A stretch of 64,000 nucleotides of DNA, from positions 2,790,001 to 2,854,000 of the forward strand of contig NZ_OZ241968.1 in NCBI RefSeq assembly GCF_965204125.1, read 5' to 3'. This stretch comes from Poriferisodalis sp965204125. Its GTDB lineage: Bacteria > Actinomycetota > Acidimicrobiia > Acidimicrobiales > Poriferisodalaceae. The notes under the pieces are model-generated. The model did not search any database and had not been told where the DNA came from. It was given only the letters and a program-made list of their open reading frames with translations. Positions 25,314 to 34,083 of the stretch are shown here, in pieces. How positions within the stretch are numbered: the stretch's first letter is position 1; each line of letters opens with the position of its first letter. The translations under genes were made by a program, and so were the position numbers.

Positions 25314-25907
25314 ATGAGCAATCGGGACACCGGCCGCATCGTGTCCTGGACGGCAATGGAGCACGGCACCGCTGACGACTACGCGTTCCTGGACAGTCAG
25401 CACTACGCGCACGTCCGAACGGGACTGGTCGACAACCTGCTGAACATCCTGCAGTGCCTGCGGGGACCCACGCTGGGCTACCCGATCGACCGCTACGACC
25501 ATTCCCTGCAATCGGCAACCCGGGCATTGCGAAACGGCGAATCGACCGACCTCGTGGCGGCGGCCCTGCTGCATGACATCGGTGACGCATTCGCGCCCGA
25601 GAATCACAGCGCCGCCGGTGCCGCCGTGCTGCAGCCCTATGTCGACGAGCGCACCCACTGGGTGATCGCCCATCACGGGCTGTTTCAGGGCTACTACTAC
25701 TTCCACCACCTCGGTGGCGATCGCGATGCCCGCGAGCAGTACCGCGACTCGCCTCACTACGACGCCTGCCTGGACTTCTGTGAGAACTACGACCAGAACT
25801 GCTTCGACCCGAAGTACCCCAACCTGGCAGCTGACGACTTTCGCCCCCTGCTCGACGAAGTCTTCAGCCGCCCCTCACAGGTCCCCGCCACCGCCCCGCT
25901 GACCTAA
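25314..25907 (+). CDS. HD-domain protein of the PhnZ/TmpB diiron oxygenase type
   Basis: A 197-residue HD-domain protein. Candidate metal ligands are H63 in YDHSLQ, H87-D88 in LLHDIGD, H98 in ENHSAAG, H120/H121 in AHHGLFQGYY and D160 in ENYDQNCFDP. The LLHDIGD and HHGLFQGYYYFHH blocks match the mixed-valent diiron oxygenases PhnZ and TmpB that cleave organophosphonate C-P bonds, rather than ordinary HD phosphohydrolases. The PhnZ substrate residues Tyr/Glu ten and seven positions before the first His are not conserved here (LGYP), so the substrate is probably different. It directly follows ilvE. Confidence 0.72.
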   Translation: MSNRDTGRIVSWTAMEHGTADDYAFLDSQHYAHVRTGLVDNLLNILQCLRGPTLGYPIDRYDHSLQSATRALRNGESTDLVAAALLHDIGDAFAPENHSAAGAAVLQPYVDERTHWVIAHHGLFQGYYYFHHLGGDRDAREQYRDSPHYDACLDFCENYDQNCFDPKYPNLAADDFRPLLDEVFSRPSQVPATAPLT

Positions 25908-25942
25908 ATCTGGCCGGCGCAGCCATCACAGGCTGCGGTGCT

Positions 25943-26332
25943 TCACCACAGGGTGTTGACAGGGAAGTCCTCGAACGCCCGGTCGGCGGTCACCAGGGTC
26001 ATAGTCTCAAGTTCCGATTGCGCTGCCAGCATCCGGTCGAACGGGTCCTTATGAGCGATGTCGTACATTCCCGCTTGGCGCGCATGTGCGTAGCTGACGG
26101 ACAGGTGGCGAAAGGACTCGGCGACGGTTTCCTCGTGAAACTGTGAGATGACGCGTGGAGGGACGATGAGGCGACCGCTCCGATGCTTGGTCGCAATCTC
26201 CCAGGCACTGGCTGCGCTGACATGTACTGCCGTGTCAGGATCGGCGATTGCCTCCAGAGCTGCTGAGGACAGACTTGGATTGTTGCTCCACCACCACAGC
26301 AGCGCATGGGTGTCAAGCAGCAGTTCGTTCAC
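25943..26332 (-). CDS. vapC: PIN-domain toxin, VapC family
   Basis: A 129-residue PIN-domain ribonuclease-type toxin. The acidic active-site residues are visible: D7 in LLLDTHALLWW, E45 in ASAWEIATKH, D96/D99 in KDPFDRMLAAQ and D117 in VTADRAF. This subgroup (LLDTHALLWW) commonly pairs with Phd/YefM-type antitoxins, as here. The GTG at 26332 overlaps the antitoxin stop in a GTGA arrangement, so it is preferred to the longer frame to 26344. Known relatives cleave RNA such as tRNA when released from the antitoxin. Local base composition is less GC-rich than the neighbours, suggesting acquisition. Confidence 0.9.
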   Translation of the reverse strand: MNELLLDTHALLWWWSNNPSLSSAALEAIADPDTAVHVSAASAWEIATKHRSGRLIVPPRVISQFHEETVAESFRHLSVSYAHARQAGMYDIAHKDPFDRMLAAQSELETMTLVTADRAFEDFPVNTLW

Positions 26333-26568
26333 TCGCCCTCCCAAAGGGCGAGTTCATCGTCAGGCAAGGGGTCGAAGAACTCCGGCGGCACTGTGATGCC
26401 CCGGAGTCGACCGGGTGTGCGCCGCTTCCTCGGCTTGAGCGGCACGAGGCGGGCACACGGCTTGCCGGCTCGTGCGATCACGATCTCCTCACCGGCCTCA
26501 ACTCGGCTCAGCAACTTCGACAGGTGTGTCTTCGCCTCATGCACATTCACCATTGATGACGATGTCAT
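26329..26568 (-). CDS. vapB: Phd/YefM-family antitoxin partner of VapC
   Basis: A 79-residue antitoxin of the Phd/YefM fold. VNVHEAKTHLSKLLSRVEAGEEI (start of protein; only its first part is diagnostic) and VIARAGKPCARLVPL are the family pattern. The C-terminal third (PPEFFDPLPDDELALWEGE) is acidic and should wrap the toxin. It is the first gene of the pair and would bind DNA to repress its own promoter; a 12-bp-arm palindrome 47 bp upstream is a candidate operator. ATG at 26568 is used; ATG at 26553 (MVNVHEAK) is an alternative. Confidence 0.9.
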   Translation of the reverse strand: MTSSSMVNVHEAKTHLSKLLSRVEAGEEIVIARAGKPCARLVPLKPRKRRTPGRLRGITVPPEFFDPLPDDELALWEGE

Positions 26569-26614
26569 GCTATTTCAGCCTTTGCAAGTCATTTTCGTCG
26601 AGACAACGCTTATG

Positions 26615-26641
26615 AACTTAGTCTAGTGACTAGACTAAGTT
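26615..26641. promoter_or_regulatory. Perfect 27-bp palindrome upstream of the toxin-antitoxin pair
   Basis: AACTTAGTCTAG (26615-26626) and CTAGACTAAGTT (26630-26641) are perfect 12-bp arms around TGA. It is far more AT-rich than the surrounding DNA. It lies 47 bp upstream of the antitoxin start and 59 bp past the MOSC gene stop. It may be the antitoxin operator, or less likely a terminator, since no T-tract follows. Confidence 0.6.
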
Positions 26642-26699
26642 ACGCACGCGGTCGCCCAAGGTGCAGGCGAGGATGTTCACGCAGGTATGCGGAAACGGG

Positions 26700-27302
26700 T
26701 CAGAGGCGGGTGATGGGGTCGCCGGCGCGGACGGTGCCCGGCTGGACGACACGGCAGTTGACGCCCCGCATGCGCAGGTCGCGGCCCTCACCGGTGTTCA
26801 CGAACCGCAGCGCGTCGCGGCCGAATCGGGCGGCGAACTTGGCGCAGCCTCGGTGCGGTTTGGCCGTGACCTCCAGGATCGCATCGCCGAGCCTCAGCTG
26901 GGCGCCGGCTGGCAGCGTCTCGTGGCTGATGTCGAGGTCGGCGTAGATCTGGTCGCCGGCGAGCGGCCAGCGTTCGACTGGCCCGATGACCGCCGCGGCC
27001 GCACGAGCGCTCATGATGGTGATCTGGGCGTCCGGGTGCGGTCCGCCATCGGCTGACGACGGTGAGCCTCGCTGGTTCCACGTGTCACCCGCAACGCCCT
27101 CGGCATCGTTGATATCGGCCACGTCGAGCACTTCGCGGGCATCTTCGCCAGGGCGGCGAACGATGAGCTCGATCGTGCCGGTGCTGCCGGGGGCCTCGCG
27201 AATGTGCGACAGCGCCGCTTCCAGCTCGGCGGTGCTGCGGTGGAGCGCCGGGTCGCTGCTCGCAGCCTCGACGATGGCGGTGGTCTCTGCTGATGCGTTC
27301 AT
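26700..27302 (-). CDS. MOSC domain-containing protein
   Basis: A 200-residue protein with a MOSC (molybdenum cofactor sulfurase C-terminal) beta-barrel. The candidate conserved cysteine is in PHRGCAKFAARFG, and the surrounding GDAILEVTAKPHRG and GVNCRVVQPGTVRAGD are typical. MOSC proteins bind or transfer sulfur to molybdenum cofactor or act in related reductions (YiiM-like). No partner ferredoxin domain is attached. ATG at 27302 is preferred to the TTG extension to 27317. It sits between the toxin-antitoxin pair and the hydantoinase gene on the same strand. A link to the molybdenum enzyme 17 kb away is only speculation. Confidence 0.82.
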   Translation of the reverse strand: MNASAETTAIVEAASSDPALHRSTAELEAALSHIREAPGSTGTIELIVRRPGEDAREVLDVADINDAEGVAGDTWNQRGSPSSADGGPHPDAQITIMSARAAAAVIGPVERWPLAGDQIYADLDISHETLPAGAQLRLGDAILEVTAKPHRGCAKFAARFGRDALRFVNTGEGRDLRMRGVNCRVVQPGTVRAGDPITRL

Positions 27303-27365
27303 CGAGATGCGTCCCAAAAGGTTCGTCGGCAGACTCAGGAGCTGACGGCCAGCTCCAACGCAGGA

Positions 27366-30300
27366 TTATCGCGCCGGCGCGTCACCTGTCGAAGTGAATT
27401 CGAGCTGCAGGTCGCGCGCCTCGGCCTCGGGACTCCGCTCGGCGGGATCGCCGTAACCGCCGCCACCCGGGAACTCCACGATCAGGCGGCGGTCGCCGGC
27501 AATCACCGAACGCCCTTTGGCGCGCACCTCGGTGCCGTCGTCGAGCGACAGGCGACCCAGCGCCCCGGATCCGCCGCCGTGCCGGCCGCGCGCCGGGTAC
27601 ACGGTTCGCTCGTAGGTCGCGCTGATGGAGAAATCACGCCCCTGGCGGTTCTCCAGCTCGATGACCTGGCCCAGCCCGCCCCGGTACTTGCCCTGCCCGC
27701 CGGAATCGGTGCGGAACTCCTTGCGCCAGAACACGAGCGGTGAGCCGATCTCGTTCACCTCGACTGGCATGTTGCGCACCCCGCTCGGGAAGGCCGTCGC
27801 CGACAGTCCGTCCGCCTGCGGGCGGGCGCCGGCACCGCCCGAATGGAAGCTCATCAGGATGTACCGCTCCAGCTTGCGCCGGTCGGCTTCGTCGCCCGAT
27901 TGCCCAACCGTCGTGCGGGAGCGATTCGTCGCGCCGACGCCGGTGTCGGGCTCCCACATGCCCGTGCCGAGCAGGTTCCACAACGACGACGTGCCCTCCG
28001 CCGGCACTCGCTCGGGCACCACCTGGCTCAGGCAGCCGAACACGGCGTCGGGGAGCAGTTGGCCCATGACGTGACGAACATTCACCGCTGCGGGGTGGGG
28101 CGCATTGAGAATGCAGCCCTCGGGCGCTCGCACCCGCACGGCATCGAGTGAACCCGTGTTGTTGGGGATGTCGGGGCCGATGATGCAGCGCACGCCGAAT
28201 GAGGTGTAGGCGTCGGTGTAGGCCATCGGCACGTTGATGCCCCAGCTCGACTGAGGACCGGTGCCGTCGAAGTCCACGTCGATGCCGTCGTCGCCGACGG
28301 TCAGCGAGCACACGATGTCGATGGGCTGCTCCATGCCGTCGACGCGCATCGTGGAGTTCCACGTGCCGCTCGGCAGCTCGCCGATCGCATCGAGCATGGC
28401 CCGGTGCGATGACGTGATGATGTGCTCCGCCAGCTCATCCAAGTCGGTCATGGCGTACTCGTCCATCATCGAGATGAGGCGGGCGGCACCGGTCTCGTTG
28501 CAGGCAGCCAGCGAGTGGATGTCGCCGATGACCTGCACCGGGTCGCGGACGTTGGCCTCGATGATCGCCACCACGTTCGGGTCGAACACCCCGTCGGTGG
28601 CGAACTTCAGGATCGGCAGGTACAGGCCCTCGTGGTACACCTCCTTCGAGTCGGTGGTGAATCCGGCGCCGCCGATGTCCACCACATGGCTCGTGCAGGC
28701 GAACAGCGCCACCAGCTCGCCGCGCAGGAACGCCGGCGTGACCACCACGATGTCGAACAGGTGGCCGGTGCCCTTCCACGGGTCGTTGGTGAGGAAGATG
28801 TCGCCCGGGCGCATCTCCGACGCCGGGTAGCGATCCAGGAAATGCAGCACCGAGTAAGCCATGGAGTTCACATGGCCCGGCGTGCCCGTGACCGACTGGG
28901 CGAGCATCCGCCCCTGGGGGTCGAAGATGCCCGCCGACAGGTCGCCGGCCTCCCGGGTCGAGGTGCTGAAGGCAGCACGCACGAGCGCCCGTGCCTGTTC
29001 CTCGGTCACCGAGATGAGGCGGTTCCACTGCACGCCCAGCCGTACCGCGTCGAGGTCTGCAGTGGCATCGGCTGCCGTATGCGGCGCCGAGACGCCGGTG
29101 AGCCGCAAGTGCCCACCCGCCGTGACTGTTGCCACTGCTCCAGCGGGCAGCAAGGTCGTGGTCTGGTCCTCGGTGATCAATGCAGGCCCGGCCAGCCACG
29201 CGCCCTCGGTGAGGGTGTCGCGCTCGAAGACTGCATGGGGGACGGCTCGGCCAGTTGTGGTGTCGGTGACGAGCGCAGTCGCGTCGGAGACAACCGGTTC
29301 GTCGGCGACGGTCGGATGCAGCGAGACGGCGGGGGCCTGCGGGGTACGGACTTCCAGCAGCCAGCTCAGGATCTCGATCTCAAGGTTGCCGATGTGGCGC
29401 GTGTAGAGCTGCTGGTAGGCCTTCGTGAACGAGGTGCGCAGCTGGTTGCGTACCTCGGCGTCGCTCGGGCTATCGATGTTGTCGGCGAGCAGCGCTGCAG
29501 CGTCGACGTCGACGGTGATCTCATGGCCTTGACCGCGGTAGCGCATCAGGGCTCGCACGTGCGTGGCTGTCTCGGCACCGGGCGCGGCAGCGTGCACGAT
29601 CGCGTCGGACTCGTCGGCCATCTCTCGGAGCAGCCCTGCCAAGTTGGCTGCTGTCAGCTCGCTCACGCGGGCATGGCGGGTGCGCACCGACTCGTACGCC
29701 ACCGGCGCGGCCAGAAAGCCGATGGCCGAACCCACGCCTGCGCCCGCAGGCACCACGATGTCGTCGATGCCCAGCTTGGCGGCCACCCGCGCTGCGTGCA
29801 GCGGCGCCGCGCCGCCGAAGGCGATGAGCGTGCCGCGGCTGATGTCGCAGCCTTGGTCTGCGGCGTGAACACGACCGGCGTTGGCCATGTTCTCGTCGAC
29901 AACCTCGGAGATGCCGATGGCAGAGATCGTCGTCTGCAGACCCGATGGCTCCGCCAGCGCGGTCCCGACGGCCTTGGCGGCGGCGTCGACGTCGAAGGTG
30001 AGCGTGCCGCCGGCGAACCGTTCCGGCGCCAGCCGGCCCAGCACCGCATCGGCATCGGTGACCGTCGGTTCGGTTCCGCCGCGCCCGTAGGCCGCTGGAC
30101 CTGGCTCGGAGCCTGCGCTGGCCGGACCGACGGTGATGCGCCCGAGTGCGTCGAGGCTGGCGATGGATCCGCCGCCGGCACCGATCTCGACCATCTCGAT
30201 CACCGGCAGACGCAGGGGGAGCCCGCTGCCGGCTAGGAAGCGGTACTCGCGACCGACCTCGAATTCGCGGCTCGTGCGAGGATGACCGCCTTCGACGATG

Positions 30301-31205
30301 CACAGTTTTGCCGTGGTGCCGCCCATGTCGAAGCTGAGGGCTCGTTCGCAGTCGAGGCCGCGGGCGATCCCCGAGGCGAGCAGTGCGCCGCCTGCGGGTC
30401 CGCTCTCGATCAGCCGGACCGGGAAGCGCAGCGCCTCGGCGAGAGTTCCCAGCCCGCCGCCGGAGGTCATGAGGAACACCTCGCAGCCCAATCCCAGCGC
30501 TGCGAGCCGTGCATCCAGATCGGTCAGGTACTGCCTCACGAGCGGCGCGATGTAGGCGTTGGCGCACGCGGTGGAGAAGCGTTCGTACTCCCGGATCTCC
30601 GGGCAGACCTCGCTGGAGATGGTGACGGTCGCCTCGGGCCAGCACTCGGCCAGGATCTCGGCGGTGCGCTTCTCGTGGCGGGCGTCGAGGTAGGAGTGCA
30701 GGTAGCCGACCGCGACGCTGGTCACGCTGTCGGCCGCCAGTGATTTCGCCGCAGCCCTCACAGCGTTCTCGTCCAGCGGCAGCAGCACCGTGCCGTCGGC
30801 AGCGAGCCGCTCAGGGATGCCGATACGACGGTTGCGCGGCACCAGCGGCTCGGGCCGGCGCATGTACAGGTCGTACTGCTCGAACCGGTTCTCGTGGGCT
30901 ATCTCGACCGAGTCGCGGATGCCCTGCGTGGTCAGCAGTGCCGTGCGTGCACCCCGGCGTTCGATGAGGGCATTCGTGGCGAGGGTGGTGCCGTGGATGA
31001 ACACGCCTACCTCTGCGGGCGCAACGCCTGCCTCGCGCAGCACACGCTCGACGCCGTCAAGCACAGCGTCGGCCGGCGCGTCAGGCGTCGTCAGCACCTT
31101 GGCGGTGTGCAGGACCGGTCTGCCGCCTGCGCCATCGACCTCCAACGCAATGTCGGTGAACGTGCCGCCGATGTCGGCCGCCAGCCGGGCGCGTGCACCT
31201 GCCAT
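27366..31205 (-). CDS. Fused hydantoinase/5-oxoprolinase (HyuA-HyuB)
   Basis: A 1279-residue fusion of the HyuA and HyuB halves of the hydantoinase / oxoprolinase family, close in size to the eukaryotic 5-oxoprolinase. The HyuA half (residues 1 to about 700) has the actin-like ATP-binding motifs ADIGGTFTDIALE, HGTTLATNALIERRG and DMGGTTAKLCIVEGG. The HyuB half (about 718-1270) has EAGDLSAGIFDPQGRM, TPGHVNSMAYSVLHF and IFLTNDPWKGTGHLFD. The enzyme would use ATP to open a cyclic amide such as 5-oxoproline or N-methylhydantoin. ATG at 31205 is divergent from ribH by 51 bp. Which lactam is used cannot be read from the sequence. Confidence 0.92.
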   Translation of the reverse strand: MAGARARLAADIGGTFTDIALEVDGAGGRPVLHTAKVLTTPDAPADAVLDGVERVLREAGVAPAEVGVFIHGTTLATNALIERRGARTALLTTQGIRDSVEIAHENRFEQYDLYMRRPEPLVPRNRRIGIPERLAADGTVLLPLDENAVRAAAKSLAADSVTSVAVGYLHSYLDARHEKRTAEILAECWPEATVTISSEVCPEIREYERFSTACANAYIAPLVRQYLTDLDARLAALGLGCEVFLMTSGGGLGTLAEALRFPVRLIESGPAGGALLASGIARGLDCERALSFDMGGTTAKLCIVEGGHPRTSREFEVGREYRFLAGSGLPLRLPVIEMVEIGAGGGSIASLDALGRITVGPASAGSEPGPAAYGRGGTEPTVTDADAVLGRLAPERFAGGTLTFDVDAAAKAVGTALAEPSGLQTTISAIGISEVVDENMANAGRVHAADQGCDISRGTLIAFGGAAPLHAARVAAKLGIDDIVVPAGAGVGSAIGFLAAPVAYESVRTRHARVSELTAANLAGLLREMADESDAIVHAAAPGAETATHVRALMRYRGQGHEITVDVDAAALLADNIDSPSDAEVRNQLRTSFTKAYQQLYTRHIGNLEIEILSWLLEVRTPQAPAVSLHPTVADEPVVSDATALVTDTTTGRAVPHAVFERDTLTEGAWLAGPALITEDQTTTLLPAGAVATVTAGGHLRLTGVSAPHTAADATADLDAVRLGVQWNRLISVTEEQARALVRAAFSTSTREAGDLSAGIFDPQGRMLAQSVTGTPGHVNSMAYSVLHFLDRYPASEMRPGDIFLTNDPWKGTGHLFDIVVVTPAFLRGELVALFACTSHVVDIGGAGFTTDSKEVYHEGLYLPILKFATDGVFDPNVVAIIEANVRDPVQVIGDIHSLAACNETGAARLISMMDEYAMTDLDELAEHIITSSHRAMLDAIGELPSGTWNSTMRVDGMEQPIDIVCSLTVGDDGIDVDFDGTGPQSSWGINVPMAYTDAYTSFGVRCIIGPDIPNNTGSLDAVRVRAPEGCILNAPHPAAVNVRHVMGQLLPDAVFGCLSQVVPERVPAEGTSSLWNLLGTGMWEPDTGVGATNRSRTTVGQSGDEADRRKLERYILMSFHSGGAGARPQADGLSATAFPSGVRNMPVEVNEIGSPLVFWRKEFRTDSGGQGKYRGGLGQVIELENRQGRDFSISATYERTVYPARGRHGGGSGALGRLSLDDGTEVRAKGRSVIAGDRRLIVEFPGGGGYGDPAERSPEAEARDLQLEFTSTGDAPAR

Positions 31206-31256
31206 CGGCCCAGCGTAGGCGCGTCGTCGCGGAAGGCTGCGGGGTACCGTGCAGGC

Positions 31257-31742
31257 GTGGCGAGTGGCGACCAGCGTGGCGGCAGGCCGCCGACGGGAGC
31301 CGGTGCGGGGCTGCGCGTCGGCATCGTGCGGGCGACCTGGAACCCCGAGATCGTGGACCGGCTGGCAGCAGGCGTCCGGCGAGGCCTAGATGAGCTCGGC
31401 GTCGGCGAAACGGCCGAGGTGACGGTGCCCGGGTGCTTCGAGATCCCGTTCGCTGCACAGGTGCTCGCTCGCAGCGGACAGGTCGATGCAATCGTCGTGA
31501 TCGGGGCCGTGATCCGCGGGGAGACGACCCACTACGAGCTGGTCAGCGAGGGCGCCGCGCAAGGCGTGATGGCGGTTCAGCTGGAGACGGGCGTTCCGGT
31601 CGGCTTGGGCTTGGTCACGGTGGAGAACACTGAACAGGCGACGGCTCGCAGCGAGGGCGCGGGAGGTCACAACGTCGGTGAGGACGCGGCCTACGTGGCC
31701 GTAGCGATGGCGCTGCTGGCCCGCGACTTCCTCGCCCGCTAG
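31257..31742 (+). CDS. ribH: 6,7-dimethyl-8-ribityllumazine synthase
   Basis: A 161-residue lumazine synthase, the penultimate enzyme of riboflavin synthesis, condensing the pyrimidine diamine with 3,4-dihydroxybutanone phosphate. Motifs are ATWNPEI (residues 26-32), PGCFEIPFAAQ (58-68), GAVIRGETTHYELVSE (83-98, with the catalytic-site H92) and the C-terminal NVGEDAAYVAVAMALL. The start is GTG at 31257. No other riboflavin gene is adjacent. Its product feeds flavins and also the FO/F420 branch. Its stop overlaps that of the convergent quinone oxidoreductase gene within a CTAG. Confidence 0.92.
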   Translation: MASGDQRGGRPPTGAGAGLRVGIVRATWNPEIVDRLAAGVRRGLDELGVGETAEVTVPGCFEIPFAAQVLARSGQVDAIVVIGAVIRGETTHYELVSEGAAQGVMAVQLETGVPVGLGLVTVENTEQATARSEGAGGHNVGEDAAYVAVAMALLARDFLAR

Positions 31743-32728
31743 CTGGGATCGGGCCGCATGCGCACGAGCACCTTGCCGACGGCTTCGCGTTCGTCGAGCA
31801 GCCGGTAGGCCTCGGCGCTCTGCTCGAAGGGCAGCACCTGCCCGATCGGCGGTTTCACCGCACCCGATGCGATCATGCCGAGCAGGCGTTCGTGAATGCG
31901 GGCGGGGATCGTCGGGTCAGCAGCCACGGCTTCGCCCCACGCGGCGCCGACCACGCTCACGTTGCGCAGCAGCAGCCGGTTCACCTTCACGGTCGGGATC
32001 TCGCCCGCCGCGAACCCGACCACGACGAGCCGCCCGAAGCGTGCCAGCGCCCGGATCCCGTCGAGGAAGCGGTCTCCGCCCACCGGGTCGTAGGTCATGT
32101 CGACGCCCCGACCGCCGGTGAGCTCGCGCACCTCGTCCTTCCACGTGTCGCTGATGAGCACGATGTGATCGGCCCCTGCCGCCCGGGCGATCTCGCCCTT
32201 TGCCTCGGTGGAGACCAAGCCGATCACCGGCCCGGCGCCGACCCCCTTCGCCACTTGGATGCCCGAGGTGCCCACGCCACCCGAGGCACCCAGCACCAGC
32301 ACCGACTCACCCTCGCTCAGGCCCGCCCGGTCGATCATGCAGAACACGGCCGTCTGGTAGTTCATGACCAGCGCGGCACCCTCTTCGAACGACAGCTCGT
32401 CAGGCAACGCGAACAGGTCGCGGGGCTTGGCGGCCACGACTTCGCTCAGGCAGCCGTTCGACCACACGCACACCCGGTCGCCGGGTGCGTAACCCGAATC
32501 GGCGGGTGCTGACCGCACCGCGCCCGCAGCCTCGATCCCTGGTCGGAACGGCGGGTCGGGGCGGTACTGGTAGAGGCCTTGGCTCTGGAGCAGATCGGGG
32601 AACGACACGCCGCCGCAGACGATGTCGACGATGACCGATGCGCCGTCGGCGTCGGCAACCGGTTCAGGGGCGTCGACGACGGCGACGCCGGCTGGGCCTG
32701 TGAGGGACTGCACTTCCAAAGCACGCAT
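31739..32728 (-). CDS. Zinc-independent NADPH:quinone oxidoreductase (MDR family)
   Basis: A 329-residue medium-chain dehydrogenase/reductase of the quinone oxidoreductase branch. The N-terminal GroES-like domain (PFRPGIEAAGAVRS; GYAPGDRVCVWS) lacks the structural-zinc cysteines. The nucleotide-binding motif is LVLGASGGVGTSGIQVAK, followed by VDMTYDPVGGDRF. It would transfer hydride from NADPH to quinones or enoyl-type substrates. ATG at 32728 gives a normal start (MRALEVQ) and removes an unlikely 34-residue extension. It overlaps the convergent ribH stop by three to four bases. Confidence 0.9.
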   Translation of the reverse strand: MRALEVQSLTGPAGVAVVDAPEPVADADGASVIVDIVCGGVSFPDLLQSQGLYQYRPDPPFRPGIEAAGAVRSAPADSGYAPGDRVCVWSNGCLSEVVAAKPRDLFALPDELSFEEGAALVMNYQTAVFCMIDRAGLSEGESVLVLGASGGVGTSGIQVAKGVGAGPVIGLVSTEAKGEIARAAGADHIVLISDTWKDEVRELTGGRGVDMTYDPVGGDRFLDGIRALARFGRLVVVGFAAGEIPTVKVNRLLLRNVSVVGAAWGEAVAADPTIPARIHERLLGMIASGAVKPPIGQVLPFEQSAEAYRLLDEREAVGKVLVRMRPDPS

Positions 32729-32883
32729 GGCGTCACGATGGCACATCGCGCGCGGTCGCCGCCCGAGCAGCACCGGCGCACCCACGGGAGCCCGGCGGAG
32801 GCCGCTGGTACTGTTGGCCGCGCAGTGCATCTGCGCTGGGGCAACCAGGCGTACGGACGCTCAAACAGAAGCAGGGGAAAGCG

Positions 32884-34026
32884 ATGCGGTACTACTCGTG
32901 TGACTCGCACGTGGTCGAGGCGGCCGAGATCTATGCGGGACTGACGGACAGGTTCGGCGATCGGGCACCGTTCATCAGCAAGGACTACAACGACAAGCCG
33001 GGCACCTGGCTCGTGCTCCCGGGCGGCATCCGCCCGGTGCCGGTCGGCCGGCTGGGCATCGCCGGTGCCAGCCTGTCCGACCCGGCCACCCACGCCCGCA
33101 TCGAGCAGGGCTACGACGGCTTCAACCCCGGCGTGATGGACCCGAACGCCCGGCTCGACGAACAGGCCCAGGACGGCATCGTCGGCGAGGTCATGTACCC
33201 GAGCCTGTCGATGTTCACGTTTGCCATTCCCGACGACGAGGTGCGCGACGCCGCCTTCCGCAACCACAACGACTGGGTGCTCGACTACTGCTCGGTGGAT
33301 CGCAACCGGCTCATCGGCGTCGGCTGCCTGCCCCTGCCCGATGTGGAGCGGGCCATCGCCGAGATCGACCGCTCGGCGCAGCTCGGCGTGCGCGGTTTCG
33401 CCATCCCGGCACACGTCGATCCTGCCAAGCCGTACTGCCATCCCGACTTCGACCCGTTCTGGGCCCGGGCCCAGGAATTCGGCGTGCCGCTCACCATGCA
33501 CATCTTCACCGGGTCCAGCCTCGAGGGCGGCATGCCCGAGCACTGGGGCACGCCCGGCGGCCACCTGAAGGGTTACACGCTGGCCCACACCACCATCGCC
33601 AACACGATCATCGATCTCATCTGCGGTGGGGTCGTGGAGCGCTTCCCGGATCTGCGCTTCGTCTGCGCCGAATACGAGACCGGCTGGGTCGGCCACTTCA
33701 AGCAGCGGCTCGACCACGCTGCGTACCGCACGCCGTGGGAGGTGTCCGACGAGCTCACGATGAAGCCGTCGGAGTACTTCGACCGGAACTTCTGGGTCAC
33801 CTTCGAGGACGACGTGGAGGGCGTAGCGACACGGCACTCGATCGGCGTCAGCAACCTGCTGTGGGGCAATGACTACCCGCACCACGATTCGATCTGGCCG
33901 AACTCGCGGCCGATCCTGGATGAGATTCTCTCGGGCGTTCCTGACGACGAGAAGGAACAGATGGTCTGGAGCAACGTCCTCGAGCTCTACAGCCTCGACC
34001 CCGATTCGCTCCCAGCAGCCGCCTAG
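32884..34026 (+). CDS. Amidohydrolase family protein (COG2159 type)
   Basis: A 380-residue TIM-barrel metal hydrolase of the amidohydrolase-2 / decarboxylase group (relatives of ACMSD). The N-terminal SCDSHVVE (about residues 5-12) gives the first metal histidine, GFAIPAHVDPAKPYCHPDF and PLTMHIFTGSS the middle histidines, and LLWGNDYPHHDSIWPNS (about 321-337) the catalytic Asp/His region. Such proteins in actinobacterial catabolic regions hydrolyse or decarboxylate unknown aromatic or heterocyclic acids. ATG at 32884 follows an AGGGGAAAGCG stretch that can serve as ribosome-binding site. Its stop lies in a palindrome shared with the convergent gene. Confidence 0.85.
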   Translation: MRYYSCDSHVVEAAEIYAGLTDRFGDRAPFISKDYNDKPGTWLVLPGGIRPVPVGRLGIAGASLSDPATHARIEQGYDGFNPGVMDPNARLDEQAQDGIVGEVMYPSLSMFTFAIPDDEVRDAAFRNHNDWVLDYCSVDRNRLIGVGCLPLPDVERAIAEIDRSAQLGVRGFAIPAHVDPAKPYCHPDFDPFWARAQEFGVPLTMHIFTGSSLEGGMPEHWGTPGGHLKGYTLAHTTIANTIIDLICGGVVERFPDLRFVCAEYETGWVGHFKQRLDHAAYRTPWEVSDELTMKPSEYFDRNFWVTFEDDVEGVATRHSIGVSNLLWGNDYPHHDSIWPNSRPILDEILSGVPDDEKEQMVWSNVLELYSLDPDSLPAAA

Positions 34027-34083
34027 GCGGCGCGGCTCGCGGCTACGCCGCGCAGTGCTTATTGCTCGCCGCTTAGGCGGCGA
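34018..34083. terminator. Probable bidirectional terminator
   Basis: Two hairpins lie between the convergent amidohydrolase and alpha/beta hydrolase genes. A 14-bp perfect palindrome (GCCGCCTAGGCGGC, 34018-34031) contains the amidohydrolase stop. Next to it GCGCGGC and GCCGCGC form a 7-bp stem around a 10-nt loop. The other gene ends in a nearly identical GCCGCTTAGGCGGC. No clear T-run follows, as is usual in such GC-rich genomes. Confidence 0.5.

Noticed and set aside
27369..27380. Palindrome CGCGCCGGCGCG at the end of the hydantoinase gene as terminator
   Set aside because: Such 12-bp GC palindromes are common in this composition, and it lies inside the coding end.
28422..30236. Long plus-strand open frame opposite the fused hydantoinase
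   Set aside because: Shadow frame; the minus-strand protein has all expected motifs across this range.
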